Source of the DNA: Trichomonas vaginalis G3
Lineage: Eukaryota > Parabasalia > Trichomonadida > Trichomonadidae
Direction of reading: 5' to 3'
Length of the DNA stretch: 64,000 bases
Assembly: GCF_026262505.1 (NCBI RefSeq)
Contig: NC_067203.1
Location: forward strand, 19,263,411-19,327,410
Shown here: one piece after another, positions 38,331-48,805 of the stretch
How positions within the stretch are numbered: position 1 is the stretch's first letter
Layout of the letters: every line of letters starts with the position of its first letter
Notes under the pieces: generated by a model
Told to the model about the DNA's origin: nothing
The model's input: only the letters and a program-made list of their open reading frames with translations
Database searches by the model: none
Made by a program: the position numbers and the translations under genes

Positions 38331-38908
38331 GATCACAAGCACTTAAGACTTTTATAACAATAGAAATGTGTTTATGATATTGAAATAGTCAAATTACAAT
38401 TTTTTTTCTAAGATGTCTTATTGAAAAACAGATTTGTCTGATCACAAGCACTTAAGACTTTTATAACAATAGAAATGTGTTTATGATATTGAAATAGTCA
38501 AATTACAATTTTTTTTCTAAGATGTCTTATTGAAAAACAGATTTGTCTGATCACAAGCACTTAAGACTTTTATAACAATAGAAATGTGTTTATGATATTG
38601 AAATAGTCAAATTACAATTTTTTTTCTAAGATGTCTTATTGAAAAACAGATTTGTCTGATCACAAGCACTTAAGACTTTTATAACAATAGAAATGTGTTT
38701 ATGATATTGAAATAGTCAAATTACAATTTTTTTTTCTAAGATGTCTTATTGAAAAACAGATTTGTCTGATCACAAGCACTTAAGACTTTTATAACAATAG
38801 AAATGTGTTTATGATATTGAAATAGTCAAATTACAATTTTTTTCTAAGATGTCTTATTGAAAAACAGATTTGTCTGATCACAAGCACTTAAGACTTTTAT
38901 AACAATAG
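38331..38908 (+). repeat. Satellite array 1 (109-bp unit, five copies plus a partial)
   Basis: Units begin GATCACAAGCACTTAAGACT at 38331, 38440, 38549, 38658, 38768 and 38876. Copies are identical apart from the length of a T run (7-9). Non-coding, with an in-frame stop soon after the ankyrin fragment. Confidence 0.97.
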
Positions 38909-39237
38909 CAAGCCAAATAATCAGATTTTAAATAATGAGAATTTAATGTAGTGAACACTTATTTAAGTTCGTGAATGAATCTATATCCTTTAGTAAAATA
39001 CAATTGAATAGGTTTACACTCAAAATATATGAGTTTTTATCTTCTAGATATTTTATCGATTTCAAAATTAAAGTCAAAATCGATGTTATAGTGTTTATAA
39101 TAATTGGGATTTGTCTGATTGCATTATGACATTATTAGAATGTTTGAAATCGATTTCTTAAATTTCAAAATAATCATATGTATCAAAAATTTAACATGTG
39201 GTAAGATTGTTATATGATTATTTTTTCGGCTAATGAT
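38909..39237. other. Unique AT-rich spacer
   Basis: Lies between satellite array 1 and a partial MULE copy. No gene or repeat is recognised. Confidence 0.5.
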
Positions 39238-39751
39238 ATGTAAACTAGTAACAGCATGTAGAATGAATAAGAATAAAAAGAAAATGAGAAATTATTTAGT
39301 AAAAATTGAATAAGAAAAAACTGAGAAGTATTCAAAAAAATAATAAATTATAAAATATTAGTTTTATATAGTATATTAATATTTCACAATTTATTTTTGA
39401 ATGTGTTTGAAATGAATTGAGAAGATTTTATATGAAAATGTATTTATGAAAATTGCAGAATGAGATTATTATAAAGAGTTAACAATAGGTAATATTAAAA
39501 AATGGTGAAAGATGAAATAAGATATTAGATGAAGAAGAAAATAATAAAGAAATAAAAAGATAAAGATTAAAAAAATAAATTTATGATAAAAAGAAAGTGG
39601 TGGTTAAATGTAATGTACTGTGAAGTTGCGTTTAGAAATATTGAGAAAGGTGAAAGATAAAAGAATATGAAATTAATTGAAAATAAAATAGTAAAATTAA
39701 GTAGGGAAGGCATTGTTTGCTTTAATATTATATGTAAAAGAGATATTGATA
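39238..39751 (+). mobile_element. Partial copy of the MULE non-coding region (fragment 1)
   Basis: Near identical to 54466-54976 and 62186-62698 (start TGTAAACTAGTAACAGCATG, end AAAAGAGATATTGATA). No coding part. It directly precedes satellite array 2, through a short AGAGATATAATTTAAAGTTT linker also found before array 3. Confidence 0.85.
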
Positions 39752-39787
39752 TAAGGTAGAGATATAATTTAAAGTTTTGAATCAGAA

Positions 39788-40462
39788 TGTCTTATTGAAA
39801 AACAGATTTGTCTGATCACAAGCACTTAAGACTTTTATAACAATAGAAATGTGTTTATGATATTGAAATAGTCAAATTACAATTTTTTTTCTAAGATGTC
39901 TTATTGAAAAACAGATTTGTCTGATCACAAGCACTTAAGACTTTTATAACAATAGAAATGTGTTTATGATATTGAAATAGTCAAATTACAATTTTTTTTC
40001 TAAGATGTCTTATTGAAAAACAGATTTGTCTGATCACAAGCACTTAAGACTTTTATAACAATAGAAATGTGTTTATGATATTGAAATAGTCAAATTACAA
40101 TTTTTTTTCTAAGATGTCTTATTGAAAAACAGATTTGTCTGATCACAAGCACTTAAGACTTTTATAACAATAGAAATGTGTTTATGATATTGAAATAGTC
40201 AAATTACAATTTTTTTTCTAAGATGTCTTATTGAAAAACAGATTTGTCTGATCACAAGCACTTAAGACTTTTATAACAATAGAAATGTGTTTATGATATT
40301 GAAATAGTCAAATTACAATTTTTTTTCTAAGATGTCTTATTGAAAAACAGATTTGTCTGATCACAAGCACTTAAGACTTTTATAACAATAGAAATGTGTT
40401 TATGATATTGAAATAGTCAAATTACAATTTTTTTCTAAGATGTCTTATTGAAAAACAGATAT
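39788..40462 (+). repeat. Satellite array 2 (about six units)
   Basis: Same 109-bp unit and orientation as array 1. It ends within a unit where Polinton B sequence begins. Confidence 0.96.
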
Positions 40463-40690
40463 GTCTCGCTGTGCTTCGCTCAAAAGTTCTTGTGTGCTTT
40501 GGTTCCTAAACCAGTCTTTAGGAAGCTTAGTATCTGGAGCATAACATGCTGTCAAAATACTTTGCATTTGGTACATGTCGTCTTTGACCGAACGAATGAG
40601 ACGGAGTTGTTTGTTAAACTGAACCCACTCATATTCTTCATTTATGACTTCATGGACTATAACTGTTGTTGTGTTCTCTGATGTTGTCAT
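40445..40690 (-). pseudogene. Small Polinton B gene at the satellite junction
   Basis: Starts MTTSENTTTVIVHEVINEEY behind a T-rich leader and runs to the junction with satellite array 2. A short helical protein of unknown function. Confidence 0.45.
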
Positions 40691-40797
40691 TACTGTCTTT
40701 ACATACAGGATAAAAAAATAAATAAAATAAAAACTAACTTTATTTTTTTTGAGATAAACACTATTTCTTCACAACATTAAATTTTATCCTGTATGAA

Positions 40798-41172
40798 ATG
40801 ACTTTAAAAAGATTATTGACTGACTTCGAATACTATCTCATTGACGCACTGACAGACCCTCAAAACTGTGTTGAAAGTTCTTTAAGCTTTAAGATTGAAG
40901 GTACGACGCATTTTGTCTTCACTTACGTATTGAAAGAATATGACCGTTATCATAACGAAGTGAATCAAACACTAATAAAATTTGTAGATAAAAAATTGGT
41001 TAACAATGAATATTTTAAACGTGAAGACCCAAACACTGCTGGAGATGATGAAGAATACAGACAAGTTATTGAAAAAAATAACGCAAGATTAGATGCAATA
41101 GAAAAGAAGTTTAATGAATGTCTTACAAACACGTATGAATATCTTATGCGGTGGGAAGCTAGATGGAAATAA
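40798..41172 (+). CDS. Polinton B unknown helical protein
   Basis: 124 residues, acidic to neutral and helical (ARLDAIEKKFNECLTNTYEY near the end). Starts directly behind TTTTATCCTGTATGAA, a leader repeated before other B genes. Divergent from the gene at 40690. No family recognised. Confidence 0.55.
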   Translation: MTLKRLLTDFEYYLIDALTDPQNCVESSLSFKIEGTTHFVFTYVLKEYDRYHNEVNQTLIKFVDKKLVNNEYFKREDPNTAGDDEEYRQVIEKNNARLDAIEKKFNECLTNTYEYLMRWEARWK

Positions 41173-41213
41173 ATTTACGTCAAATATGCAATTTATAAAA
41201 TCTTATGTCGACA

Positions 41214-41287
41214 GGCTACGTAGCACAGTGGTCTAAGGTGGTGTTATGGAGGGGTCAGGGTCTGTGGTTCGAACCGCGACAGCGCCG
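41214..41287 (+). tRNA. tRNA-like sequence with A and B boxes, degenerate cloverleaf
   Basis: 74 nt. TAGCACAGTGG fits the polymerase III A box and GGTTCGAACC the B box, at tRNA-like spacing, and a T-rich stretch (ATTTTCTTATTTT) follows as a possible terminator. The D-stem core (CAC/GTG) and the first three acceptor pairs (GGC/GCC) can form. The anticodon arm and most of the acceptor do not pair well, so no amino acid is assigned. It may be a decayed tRNA or a tRNA-derived transcript. Confidence 0.45.
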
Positions 41288-41352
41288 TATTTTCTTATTT
41301 TCTTTGTTTGTCTTGTTTGTCGTGAATAAAAAGTGTCATAAAAGTGCTCTAT

Positions 41353-41413
41353 TTCCACGGGAATAAATAAAAAATTTACTTTATTTCTTCTTTATTTCTT
41401 TGTTCCCGTGGAA
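41353..41413. repeat. Perfect inverted repeat (stem-loop) in Polinton B
   Basis: TTCCACGGGAA at 41353-41363 faces TTCCCGTGGAA at 41403-41413 across a T-rich loop. It is the only GC-rich perfect palindrome in this intergenic region. Confidence 0.75.
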
Positions 41414-41513
41414 GAAGGGTTTTTGCCGTTTTTTCTCAGCCGAAATCAACGATTTTTTCATTTTTGGAATCCTTAGCGAATGAGGAATCTTTTCTCTCGT
41501 GGAAGCTTTGACC

Positions 41514-41574
41514 AAAAATATAATTTAGGTGAAGAGGTGAGATGTCACCCGTTTTTTCACCTGTTTTCTCACCC
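41514..41574 (+). repeat. Polinton B repeat R1
   Basis: ATATAATTTAGGTGAAGAGG, then TGAGATGTCACCCGTTTTTTC and ACCTGTTTTCTCACC. Lies right after the 3' end of the 41569-42063 gene. Copies: R2 (same strand), R3, R4 and R5 (inverted). Confidence 0.9.
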
Positions 41575-42063
41575 CTTGAACTTTTTATAACATTCGGTCA
41601 TAACTTCATCAATTTCATTTAAATCACGATTTAAAAACTCATTGACTTCATCTTCAACCGTGTCATCTTGTAATAAGAATATTTTCTTTAGTTTCATGTC
41701 AACATCCCGAACAGCACAAAGGATAAAATCATATTCATTTCTTCCGTTAAACATACTTTTTCTTTCTCGTTCATCGTTAAATAAATTATTGAAAATATAA
41801 ACAGCGGTGTAAAAGTTATGTACTGTGTTAAATGTTGAAGCTTCACCTATTTTAGATTTTAGGATTCTTTTAGTAAGTAAATTGTTATCGTTCTTTCTCT
41901 TTTCCTTATCGTTCATGTCGAATCTGTCGAACCACATATCCTGTATTTCATCGAATTTACGAACTATAGAATCCGTCATTTCCCTGGTTAATGAGGGGTA
42001 ATCATTATTAATTTTTTCATATAATTTGTCCATATGATTTTCATCGACGTTTCCGGAAAGCAT
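41569..42063 (-). CDS. Polinton B unknown protein, 164 residues
   Basis: Starts MLSGNVDENHMDKLYEKINN. Helical and charged, with no recognised motif. It lies between repeats R1 and R2, as if in a cassette. Confidence 0.55.
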   Translation of the reverse strand: MLSGNVDENHMDKLYEKINNDYPSLTREMTDSIVRKFDEIQDMWFDRFDMNDKEKRKNDNNLLTKRILKSKIGEASTFNTVHNFYTAVYIFNNLFNDERERKSMFNGRNEYDFILCAVRDVDMKLKKIFLLQDDTVEDEVNEFLNRDLNEIDEVMTECYKKFKG

Positions 42064-42075
42064 TTAATTAAAGCA

Positions 42076-42135
42076 AAAATATAATTTAGGTGAAGAGGTG
42101 AGATGTCACCCGTTTTTTCACCTGTTTTCTCACCC
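42076..42135 (+). repeat. Polinton B repeat R2
   Basis: Nearly identical to R1. Between the start of the 164-residue gene and the 3' end of the next minus-strand gene. Confidence 0.9.
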
Positions 42136-42143
42136 TAGTTATT

Positions 42144-43112
42144 TTATAAACGTTTTACATGAATTGTACGATGTATATTTGAAATCCTAAACAGTTTTGT
42201 AGCTTCTATTTCTTCGCTGAGGATATCGAATGTTTTAACAATACCGAAGGTCTCTTTATACTTCTTCTTGACGTCAGATAGAAGGAAATCTTCTACTGTT
42301 GGATAGTTTTTGTTCAGAAATTCTAACATGTTCATTTTATCTTCTGCTGGTTTCTCTACTTCTTTCTTTAAGTCAGCATAGTCGTTTCGCATTCTTTCTA
42401 TCTCTTTGACGGAGTAGTTATATTTCCTAATTGCTGCTTTACATTTTGAACATTGTGGGTTCATTTTTGCATTATACATTGAAATTTGACCTGCTAGAAC
42501 AACTAAAGCGTCAATTGCTCTCTTCATCTCAAACATAGCGGGTCTTAGTTGTTCGTTCCATACTTTGCCTCTTCTTTCTTTATCTCTTATTTCCCAAACA
42601 CATTTTGCAACTAACGAAACAAAGTTGTCGTAGGTCTTAAATTCTTCAGATTTATATATGTCAGAAACATTCTTATATACCATATCGCAATCTTTGTCCA
42701 TAACTTTATGGTTGCAATGAAAACCAAGGAATTCATAATTTACTTTACGTATGAACTTCTTTATTTCTACTGAGTCAGTTGCTTTGACTTCAATTTCGTC
42801 GAATTCAGGAATAGTTAGTTTTTGATGCTGAATTTCAGGTAGTTTAGGCAAATGGTCAATAATGTCCTGCATTTCATAAAGATACTGTTCATTTGTTTCA
42901 TCTTTCGCACTACAGTCTAAATTACTTGTTAAAAGTTCCTGCTTAATTTTTTGTATTTCTGTTTCGAAAGTAAATGAAGAAGGAATGAAGCTTTCCATCT
43001 CTACTAACATTGACGTAGGATTCATGACTAACGAGTTTGGTGAAGTTGTTGTGGACAGAGTCCCGCCGTTCGCGGCTTGAATTGTTGTTGTGCCGATTGT
43101 TGAAATCATATC
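42144..43112 (-). CDS. Polinton B coiled-coil protein with CxxC motif
   Basis: About 322 residues from the ATG at 43112 (MISTIGTTTIQAANGGTLST); this start lies behind a T-rich leader ending TTTGTATAAAAG, so the further upstream open frame (to 43178) is not used. Long helices, a QCSKCKAAIRKY segment, and a C-terminal region (MLEFLNKNYPTVEDFLLSDV) that could be a winged helix. Flanked by R2 and inverted R3. Function unknown. Confidence 0.6.
   Translation of the reverse strand, partial: DMISTIGTTTIQAANGGTLSTTTSPNSLVMNPTSMLVEMESFIPSSFTFETEIQKIKQELLTSNLDCSAKDETNEQYLYEMQDIIDHLPKLPEIQHQKLTIPEFDEIEVKATDSVEIKKFIRKVNYEFLGFHCNHKVMDKDCDMVYKNVSDIYKSEEFKTYDNFVSLVAKCVWEIRDKERRGKVWNEQLRPAMFEMKRAIDALVVLAGQISMYNAKMNPQCSKCKAAIRKYNYSVKEIERMRNDYADLKKEVEKPAEDKMNMLEFLNKNYPTVEDFLLSDVKKKYKETFGIVKTFDILSEEIEATKLFRISNIHRTIHVKRL
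43053..43076 (-). repeat. Double hairpin near the start of the coiled-coil gene
   Basis: GGAC-AGA-GTCC (43053-43063) then GCCG-TTCG-CGGC (43065-43076), separated by one C. In frame in the gene's Thr/Ser-rich N-terminus. A single 6-bp-stem hairpin (GAGCCA-CTTT-TGGCTC) lies nearby at 43348-43363. Confidence 0.65.
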
Positions 43113-43189
43113 TTTTATACAAAATAAAAAATAAATAAAAATAAAACTAACTTTATTTTTTATTTCGGGAAAATTCATGAAAATTCATG

Positions 43190-43240
43190 AGGTGAGAAAA
43201 CAGGTGAAAAAACGGGTGACATCTCACCTCTTCACCTAAA
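43190..43240 (-). repeat. Polinton B repeat R3 (inverted)
   Basis: Inverted copy of R1/R2, on the promoter side of the coiled-coil gene. Confidence 0.9.
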
Positions 43241-43414
43241 CATTATTTTTACTGAATTTAGCAACAAAATGAACGAGGTCAGGATGTATGTTGCTGAATT
43301 CATTCATAACACCCTTTGTAAGCTCATAAAATGTTTGTTTTGAGGTCGAGCCACTTTTGGCTCCACCGTATTCTTTCAACCTGAAGCATTTAATATATGT
43401 AAAAATATATTGTT

Positions 43415-43999
43415 TTAAAATGGTATGCCATATAGCTTCTTGAATTTGTTAAGAAGTATTCGAACGTATTTTCCATCTGTATCTCTAGTGTTTACATAAG
43501 CATAGCCCGCCTTAGTAAAATATACTTGTAATTTCCTATAGTTTACGCCGGTATAAAAGTAGAAAGAGTCTTGTTCTTCGCTATAGTAGTAAAACTCAAA
43601 CGTATGCTTGCCATAGTCTGTAATTTCAATTGTTTCATCTTCTAGTTCGTCGACAAATTCGAATATAATATCTCCAAATTTGCCTTTGTTCTTATTGTTT
43701 TCAGAATAAGTGACCCAAACGTAAGTTTCAAGTCTATTGTCGTTTCTTATATGGTTTATATGGTCTACAAAAGGTAAATTGTTAGGATTCAGTATAAAAT
43801 GAGTTGCAATGACAACATGTTTAAGATAGTGTTTTCCACCCATCTTCATATCAGCATATCCGTCATTTCGCTCCCATTCGCTTAAAACTCTTTTTGTCTT
43901 TTTGTTTCTGACTTCAAATGACTCACAACAGTGAATTTCATATTTCTCATCTAACAAACAAGTTTCCCAACGGTCTTCTCCAACAAACTCAGCGTACAT
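43415..43999 (-). CDS. HNH endonuclease-like protein (NUMOD4/HNH type)
   Basis: 194 residues. The central stretch LKHVVIATHFILNPNNLPFV, then DHINHIRNDNRLETYVWVT and YSENNKNKG follows the usual H-x-x-V-A-x-x-F, DHINxxxxDNRxE-x-L-x-W and SxNxxN pattern of HNH homing-type nucleases. The C-terminal half is beta-rich (FTKAGYAYVNTRDTDGKYVR) and resembles the gene at 53125-53559. It lies between R3 and R4. Probably a selfish or regulatory nuclease carried by the element. Confidence 0.75.
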   Translation of the reverse strand: MYAEFVGEDRWETCLLDEKYEIHCCESFEVRNKKTKRVLSEWERNDGYADMKMGGKHYLKHVVIATHFILNPNNLPFVDHINHIRNDNRLETYVWVTYSENNKNKGKFGDIIFEFVDELEDETIEITDYGKHTFEFYYYSEEQDSFYFYTGVNYRKLQVYFTKAGYAYVNTRDTDGKYVRILLNKFKKLYGIPF

Positions 44000-44081
44000 T
44001 TCAAATAAAATAAAAAAATATATTGTTTTAAAAATAAATTGTTTTCATGAGTTTTCTACGATGAAATCATGACAAATTCAT

Positions 44082-44140
44082 GAGGTGAGAAAACAGGTGA
44101 AAAAACGGGTGACATCTCACCTCTTCACCTAAAATATATT
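44082..44140 (-). repeat. Polinton B repeat R4 (inverted)
   Basis: Inverted copy of the R unit between the HNH gene start and the integrase 3' end. Confidence 0.9.
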
Positions 44141-44231
44141 TTTTGGTGTAAATTTATGACAAAAATAAATGGTACCATTAATAATACATGACTGTTCTCA
44201 TTCATGTCTGATTTACATCTAATGAAAAAGT

Positions 44232-45323
44232 TTAGAAGAATTTTCTTATTCTTTCTGGCATATTTTTGTCTTTCCAGTACTCCCGCTCTAATGGTCCCAG
44301 ATGTGTTGGCTTTGACTCTCTCAAGTTCTTAGATGGTATAACATCTTCAACGCCTCCTTCATATCTTACTTTATAAGTGTCATCGTTTATGTTGTAGTCA
44401 AGTATTTCAATAACCACTCCTCGCTTTGCTTCGTCAATGGTTTCAGCAAGTTTGCCATTACTACTTTCAACTAATTTATGTCGAGGATAAAACGCAATAG
44501 AGTCGTCAGCAGCTTTTATAAGATATCCATTACCTTGCGTAGAGTCTACGATATAATAATTTCGACTTAACCTTAAACGTTTCTTTGTCAACGGTTTGTC
44601 GTCAAGAACTACACGAACTTTTGTACCAGGAATGAGGGTAAATTGTGTTGAATTTCTGATATTTTGTGTTTGGCTTCGTTTCTTTTGTATATACTTTTCT
44701 TCTTGTTGTTGTGTCATTGAATTTGGTGTATGTCCTGTTGTAGAATGTGTTGAGGAATTGTAAACTTCGATGAAATGTTTCATTGTTTCTTCGGTAAAGT
44801 CTCGCTCTTGATTTAAATCTCTGAGAGTCCTTATGAAGCGGTTAATGATACCGAGTATGTTATGGTTATGGTCTTCAGTAGTGTAGTGAGTTATGTTATG
44901 CTTAATGAGAAATCTGTTATTTGTGCTGAGTATTTCATTGCTGATGCCGTCTTGGTCTGATGTTAAAATACTTGGGCTATGTTCTGCTACAAACTTTTGT
45001 AAAACTCTTAACACTTCACGAGTTCCTTTATTTTTCATTATATACGCAAAAGCTTTGCGAGTGTTAACATTAATGAAGATGAGGAATGGTTTATGTCCTC
45101 CTTTTCTGCTTTGAATGAGAGTGTCAAATTGGTATGCGTCAGGAGTGTTGGAGTAAATTGGTAAAAAGTAGTCGTAAGGATTTATTTTTGTTTGATGTAC
45201 AACATTTTTGTCAAAGAACCTTTTCACTTCAGCTCTGTTAGTAAATCCCGAACTCTTTGCAGCTTCATTGAATTTCTTAAAAGACCTCCATGGATGTTGT
45301 TCGAATACTTCTTTCAAGCTCAT
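44232..45323 (-). CDS. Polinton B integrase (rve core, chromo-like C-terminus)
   Basis: 363 residues. The N-terminal region has MSLKEVFEQHPWRSFKKFNE. The rve core contains PDAYQFDTLIQSRKG, FLIFINVNTRKAFAY and LTSDQDGI, then the ITHYTTEDHNHNILGIINRF helix region and STHSTTGHTPNSM, as in Polinton and Ty3-like integrases. The C-terminus (VVIEILDYNINDDTYKVRYE, then VIPSKNLRES) is a chromo/Tudor-like barrel common to Polinton integrases. It differs clearly from the Polinton A enzyme, so A and B are separate lineages. Confidence 0.9.
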   Translation of the reverse strand: MSLKEVFEQHPWRSFKKFNEAAKSSGFTNRAEVKRFFDKNVVHQTKINPYDYFLPIYSNTPDAYQFDTLIQSRKGGHKPFLIFINVNTRKAFAYIMKNKGTREVLRVLQKFVAEHSPSILTSDQDGISNEILSTNNRFLIKHNITHYTTEDHNHNILGIINRFIRTLRDLNQERDFTEETMKHFIEVYNSSTHSTTGHTPNSMTQQQEEKYIQKKRSQTQNIRNSTQFTLIPGTKVRVVLDDKPLTKKRLRLSRNYYIVDSTQGNGYLIKAADDSIAFYPRHKLVESSNGKLAETIDEAKRGVVIEILDYNINDDTYKVRYEGGVEDVIPSKNLRESKPTHLGPLEREYWKDKNMPERIRKFF

Positions 45324-45342
45324 TTATGTAAAGTTAAAGATT

Positions 45343-48300
45343 TTAACCAACTCGTATCCAAGCGTGCATTGTTATATAAGGAGGCATATAATCTTTTCCA
45401 TTACCTGCTGGGTCTGTAATACCAGCTACAACATGTGTATGATTTCCTGCAGTTCCACAGAAAATACCTGTGCTAACATCTTTGGGGTCATTGAGATATC
45501 ATATCTATGCATTCCCTGTCTATCCGAACCCGCTGCAAGATTTGTATAACCTCTTTTTGTTATTGAATGTGAATGGTTTCCTTCCACAGATGTTCTTCCA
45601 CTGAATCTATGCATATGTGAAGGAAGGTTTTCAATACCTATTTTCTTTGAACCTCCCATCTTCATTGACTGCGTATTAGTGTAGAATGGAAAACTGTCAA
45701 CTATTTCATACCATCTACCACCAAATAAAGTGTTTGGATTTATTGGATTCATAGACGTATAAACAGCTCCTATAGGATATATTAAATCATATATGCTCAT
45801 AACTCTATAAACATATTCTAAAGAACTTATGTCATTAAATACCATTTGGAATGTATCTCCCGGATGAAATGTTGCATTTGTTCCACTTTTATAATGTAAT
45901 GTTAGTTCAATAGAATTATCCAAGAAAAATTCAAAAGTATCTGGTTGAAGACCTCTAACAAATTCAAATGGAGTTGCTGGTTCACCATTTATAATTTCTG
46001 TTGTAAATGTCATTGTATCTGGTTTCGAAAATTTCTTTGTTAGTTCTGTATCCACATAAGTTTTGTCGGCTTTACTGTCTAACATTGCTGGTAGTTCATG
46101 TGTTTCAAAGTTTCTGACATGACCTTCGATATTCATACATTTGTTATTTAAGGAGTTTAGTGTATCTTTTACGCTTGTACTCGGATTCTCTAAAGGTGCA
46201 CTTGAACCCAAATCATAGTTCAATATTATGTCGTCTGCTCTAACAGTAGTGAAGGATTTATGTGTATGGTTCTTGTCAGCTTTACTGTCTAAAGAAGTTT
46301 GAAGTTCATTTATATCGGAGATGTTGTGTTTATGAGATTTCAAAACTTTGTTCATTGCGTCAAGTTCATTTTTGTCCGCTTTACTTTTAATAGCATCTTC
46401 AAACGTTATTTTTGCCTTAACTCTTAACATAAATCTTGGTTCAACTAATACACCGTTAACAAAGAAGTATGAAGCATAAATTTCAGCGTTATAACCAAAT
46501 GATTGTGGTGCTATACCTGTGTCATACTGTACAGTACAGTGTATGTCATAACCTTTAGCACGAATGAATTTATATCTTCTTTCATTAACATTTTTCGTAT
46601 TCACTTTTTCACCCTGTGTTAAATATCCATGATAGTCCGTTATAATCTGTTCATCAGAACTTATATAATGAACATGGTTCTTGTCCGCTTTACTATTTAA
46701 TGTAGCTTGAAGTTCATTTATATCGGAGATATTGTGTTTATGAGATTTCAAAACTTTGTTCGTTGCGTCAAGTTCATTTTTGTCCGCTTTACTATTTAAT
46801 GTAGCTTGAAGTTCATTTATATCGGAGATATTGTGTTTATGTTCTTTATCTGCTTTTTCGGCTAATTTCTCTTCTATCTCATTTATTTCAAGTTCATGCC
46901 TACCACCACCTCCCGAAGAAGTATTTTTCTTCAGCTCTTGAAGAACGTCCACTTCGCCATCTTTGGTGTCAATAATGAGACTTTGAGTTAAAACCTTTCC
47001 TGTCTTAATGGATGTTTGTAAAACTTCTTCTTCACCGTGTTCGGGGTCATGGTCGTCATCATATCTTGTGAAATCAGAGATGTTGTCATACATTAAGCAT
47101 ATCTGTCTCAAAAGTTCTGCTATTTGGAATTGGAACGAAAGATATACAGAACTTTCATCATCTCCTAAAGTCAAGTCTGCTTTCTTAAGTATTTCTTGAA
47201 TGTATGCAATGAGAACAGAGTACCTTGGAAAATATTCGAACAATATTTCATTAGCTGTTGGTTTTGGTGGTTCTTCTGGAGTTTCTGTTGTTTCAGTTCC
47301 TTCTGGAGTTTCTGTTGGAGTTTCTGCATCTCTTGACTTCAATGCTCTTGCTCTCAAAGACCTAAATGTTAGAGCACCGGGTTTTACAAAGGACTTTATA
47401 AATGCTTTAATAGTTCCTGGTAAGTTATTGTTAGCATTAAGTAAGTTCCTTATGCTTCCATCATGTACGTCCATAGCACTATGTAAAAAATCTATACTTT
47501 TCTTGTAGTCAGCAATAGACTGACTGTGATTTTTTAAAGATTTGTCAATACCTTTAAGCCAATCTTCATGCATGTCTGATACTGAGCCAAGAATATCATT
47601 TGCTTCCTTTAGTGTATTTTGTGCTTGTCGTAAAGTATCCAATCCCGTACGTGCATTGTTTGCTATACGTCTTACAGTATCTATTTGACTCCTTGTTTCT
47701 TGCATCCAACCAGATAAAGTTTTAATAGTATCCGAACCATTTGAAATGAAGTTCAAAGCATTTTTAACGTCATTTAAAGCTTCTTCACCAAGTACCGCCC
47801 ATATCTTTCCGATTTGGTATTGAAGAACTCCATATGAAGCAGCTGTTAAACCAGTATTTATAAGGTCCCATATCCATGATTTAGCAGTTTTTCCATCCTT
47901 TCCATCCTTTCCATCCAAACCGTTTTCGCCTTGAGGTCCTTGTATTCCTTGTATTCCTTGAGGTCCTTGTATTCCTTGAGGTCCTTGTATTCCTTGTGGT
48001 CCGGTGTCACCCTTCTCTCCTTTCAGTTCATCTTTATGTTCGTTATAATATTCTAATGTCATAAGGTGTACATCATTACTGCTACCAGCAACGCCGAGAA
48101 TTTGTTTCTCATTCATGACTAAATTCTTTAGGCATTTAATGTTGTCGTCAAATCGAAAGCTCTTTAACAATTCAATGAGAACATTTAATACTTTCACTAA
48201 TGAGGCATCTACTGTAGAATTTATATATTGCACCGTTCCATCATTTATGATAGGAACTTTACTTATTGTAATGAATGGGTCATAAGTGTTAAAAGTATCG

Positions 48301-48437
48301 AAATCAATGACTTTTTTAGTTTTTCCATCGTCAATGACTAAATCATTGCCTTCAATGGTTAAAGTTGAGTTTTCGTTTACTAGTTCATGTGCTCTTCTTG
48401 CTTCATTTGTTTCATACGCATATGCAGCAATAGTCAT
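45343..48437 (-). pseudogene. Long collagen-like fibre with tail-collar domain (Polinton B)
   Basis: A region coding about 1000 residues. The N-terminus (MTIAAYAYETNEARRAHELV) is followed by a G-x-x collagen-like run (GPQGIQGPQGIQ type, about residues 140-185), a long helical coiled-coil zone (about 190-350), a Pro/Thr-rich linker (TPTETPEGTETTETPEEPPK), then repeats of HKHNISDINELQATLNSKAD type and TYVDTEL fibre shafts. The end is a phage tail-collar/gp10-like domain (YPIGAVYTSMNP, GGRWYEI, GGSKKIG, LPSHMHRFSG, GNHSHSI). The architecture is that of a trimeric receptor-binding fibre. Looks broken about once. Confidence 0.8.
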
Positions 48438-48454
48438 ATTTTAATGAGAATAAA

Positions 48455-48805
48455 ATGTTGTTCTATTTGCAAAGTACAGACCCAAACGAATACGGGACAG
48501 TAAAGCTACAAACAAACTTAGGTCTTCAGAATGAAGCCACTTGCTTTCAGAGTGTTGACTTCAATACTATCGCTTTTGTTATAACAGATGAAACAGATTT
48601 CATGGAGCTTGAAATAGATGGAAAGAAGCATGAAATAAGATTTCACAATAATGTAGAATATAAGATGGAAACATTAGCTGGAGTGTTAAATGCGCTCATA
48701 AATACTACAATAAACAAGGAGAACGAAGAAAACTTAATGAATGTTAAACTTATTGCAGGAGTTTTGAAGTTCAGTTATGCGAAGGAGTTTAAGATACAAG
48801 AATGA
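48455..48805 (+). CDS. Polinton B small unknown protein
   Basis: 116 residues, MLFYLQSTDPNEYGTVKLQT at the start, mixed alpha/beta. Its ATG is 17 nt from the divergent fibre gene start, and its stop overlaps the next start (ATGA). Probably a virion-associated gene by position. Confidence 0.55.
   Translation: MLFYLQSTDPNEYGTVKLQTNLGLQNEATCFQSVDFNTIAFVITDETDFMELEIDGKKHEIRFHNNVEYKMETLAGVLNALINTTINKENEENLMNVKLIAGVLKFSYAKEFKIQE

Larger units (their letters stand above)
41173..41568. other. Polinton B intergenic region with tRNA-like sequence and stem-loop
   Basis: No protein gene. It holds a tRNA-like sequence (41214-41287), a perfect 11-bp-stem inverted repeat (41353-41413) and the first GGTGA-type repeat (41514-41574). 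Confidence 0.6.

Noticed and set aside
38331-40462. CRISPR-like or telomeric array
   Set aside because: The unit is a contiguous 109-bp satellite without spacers and unlike telomere repeats.
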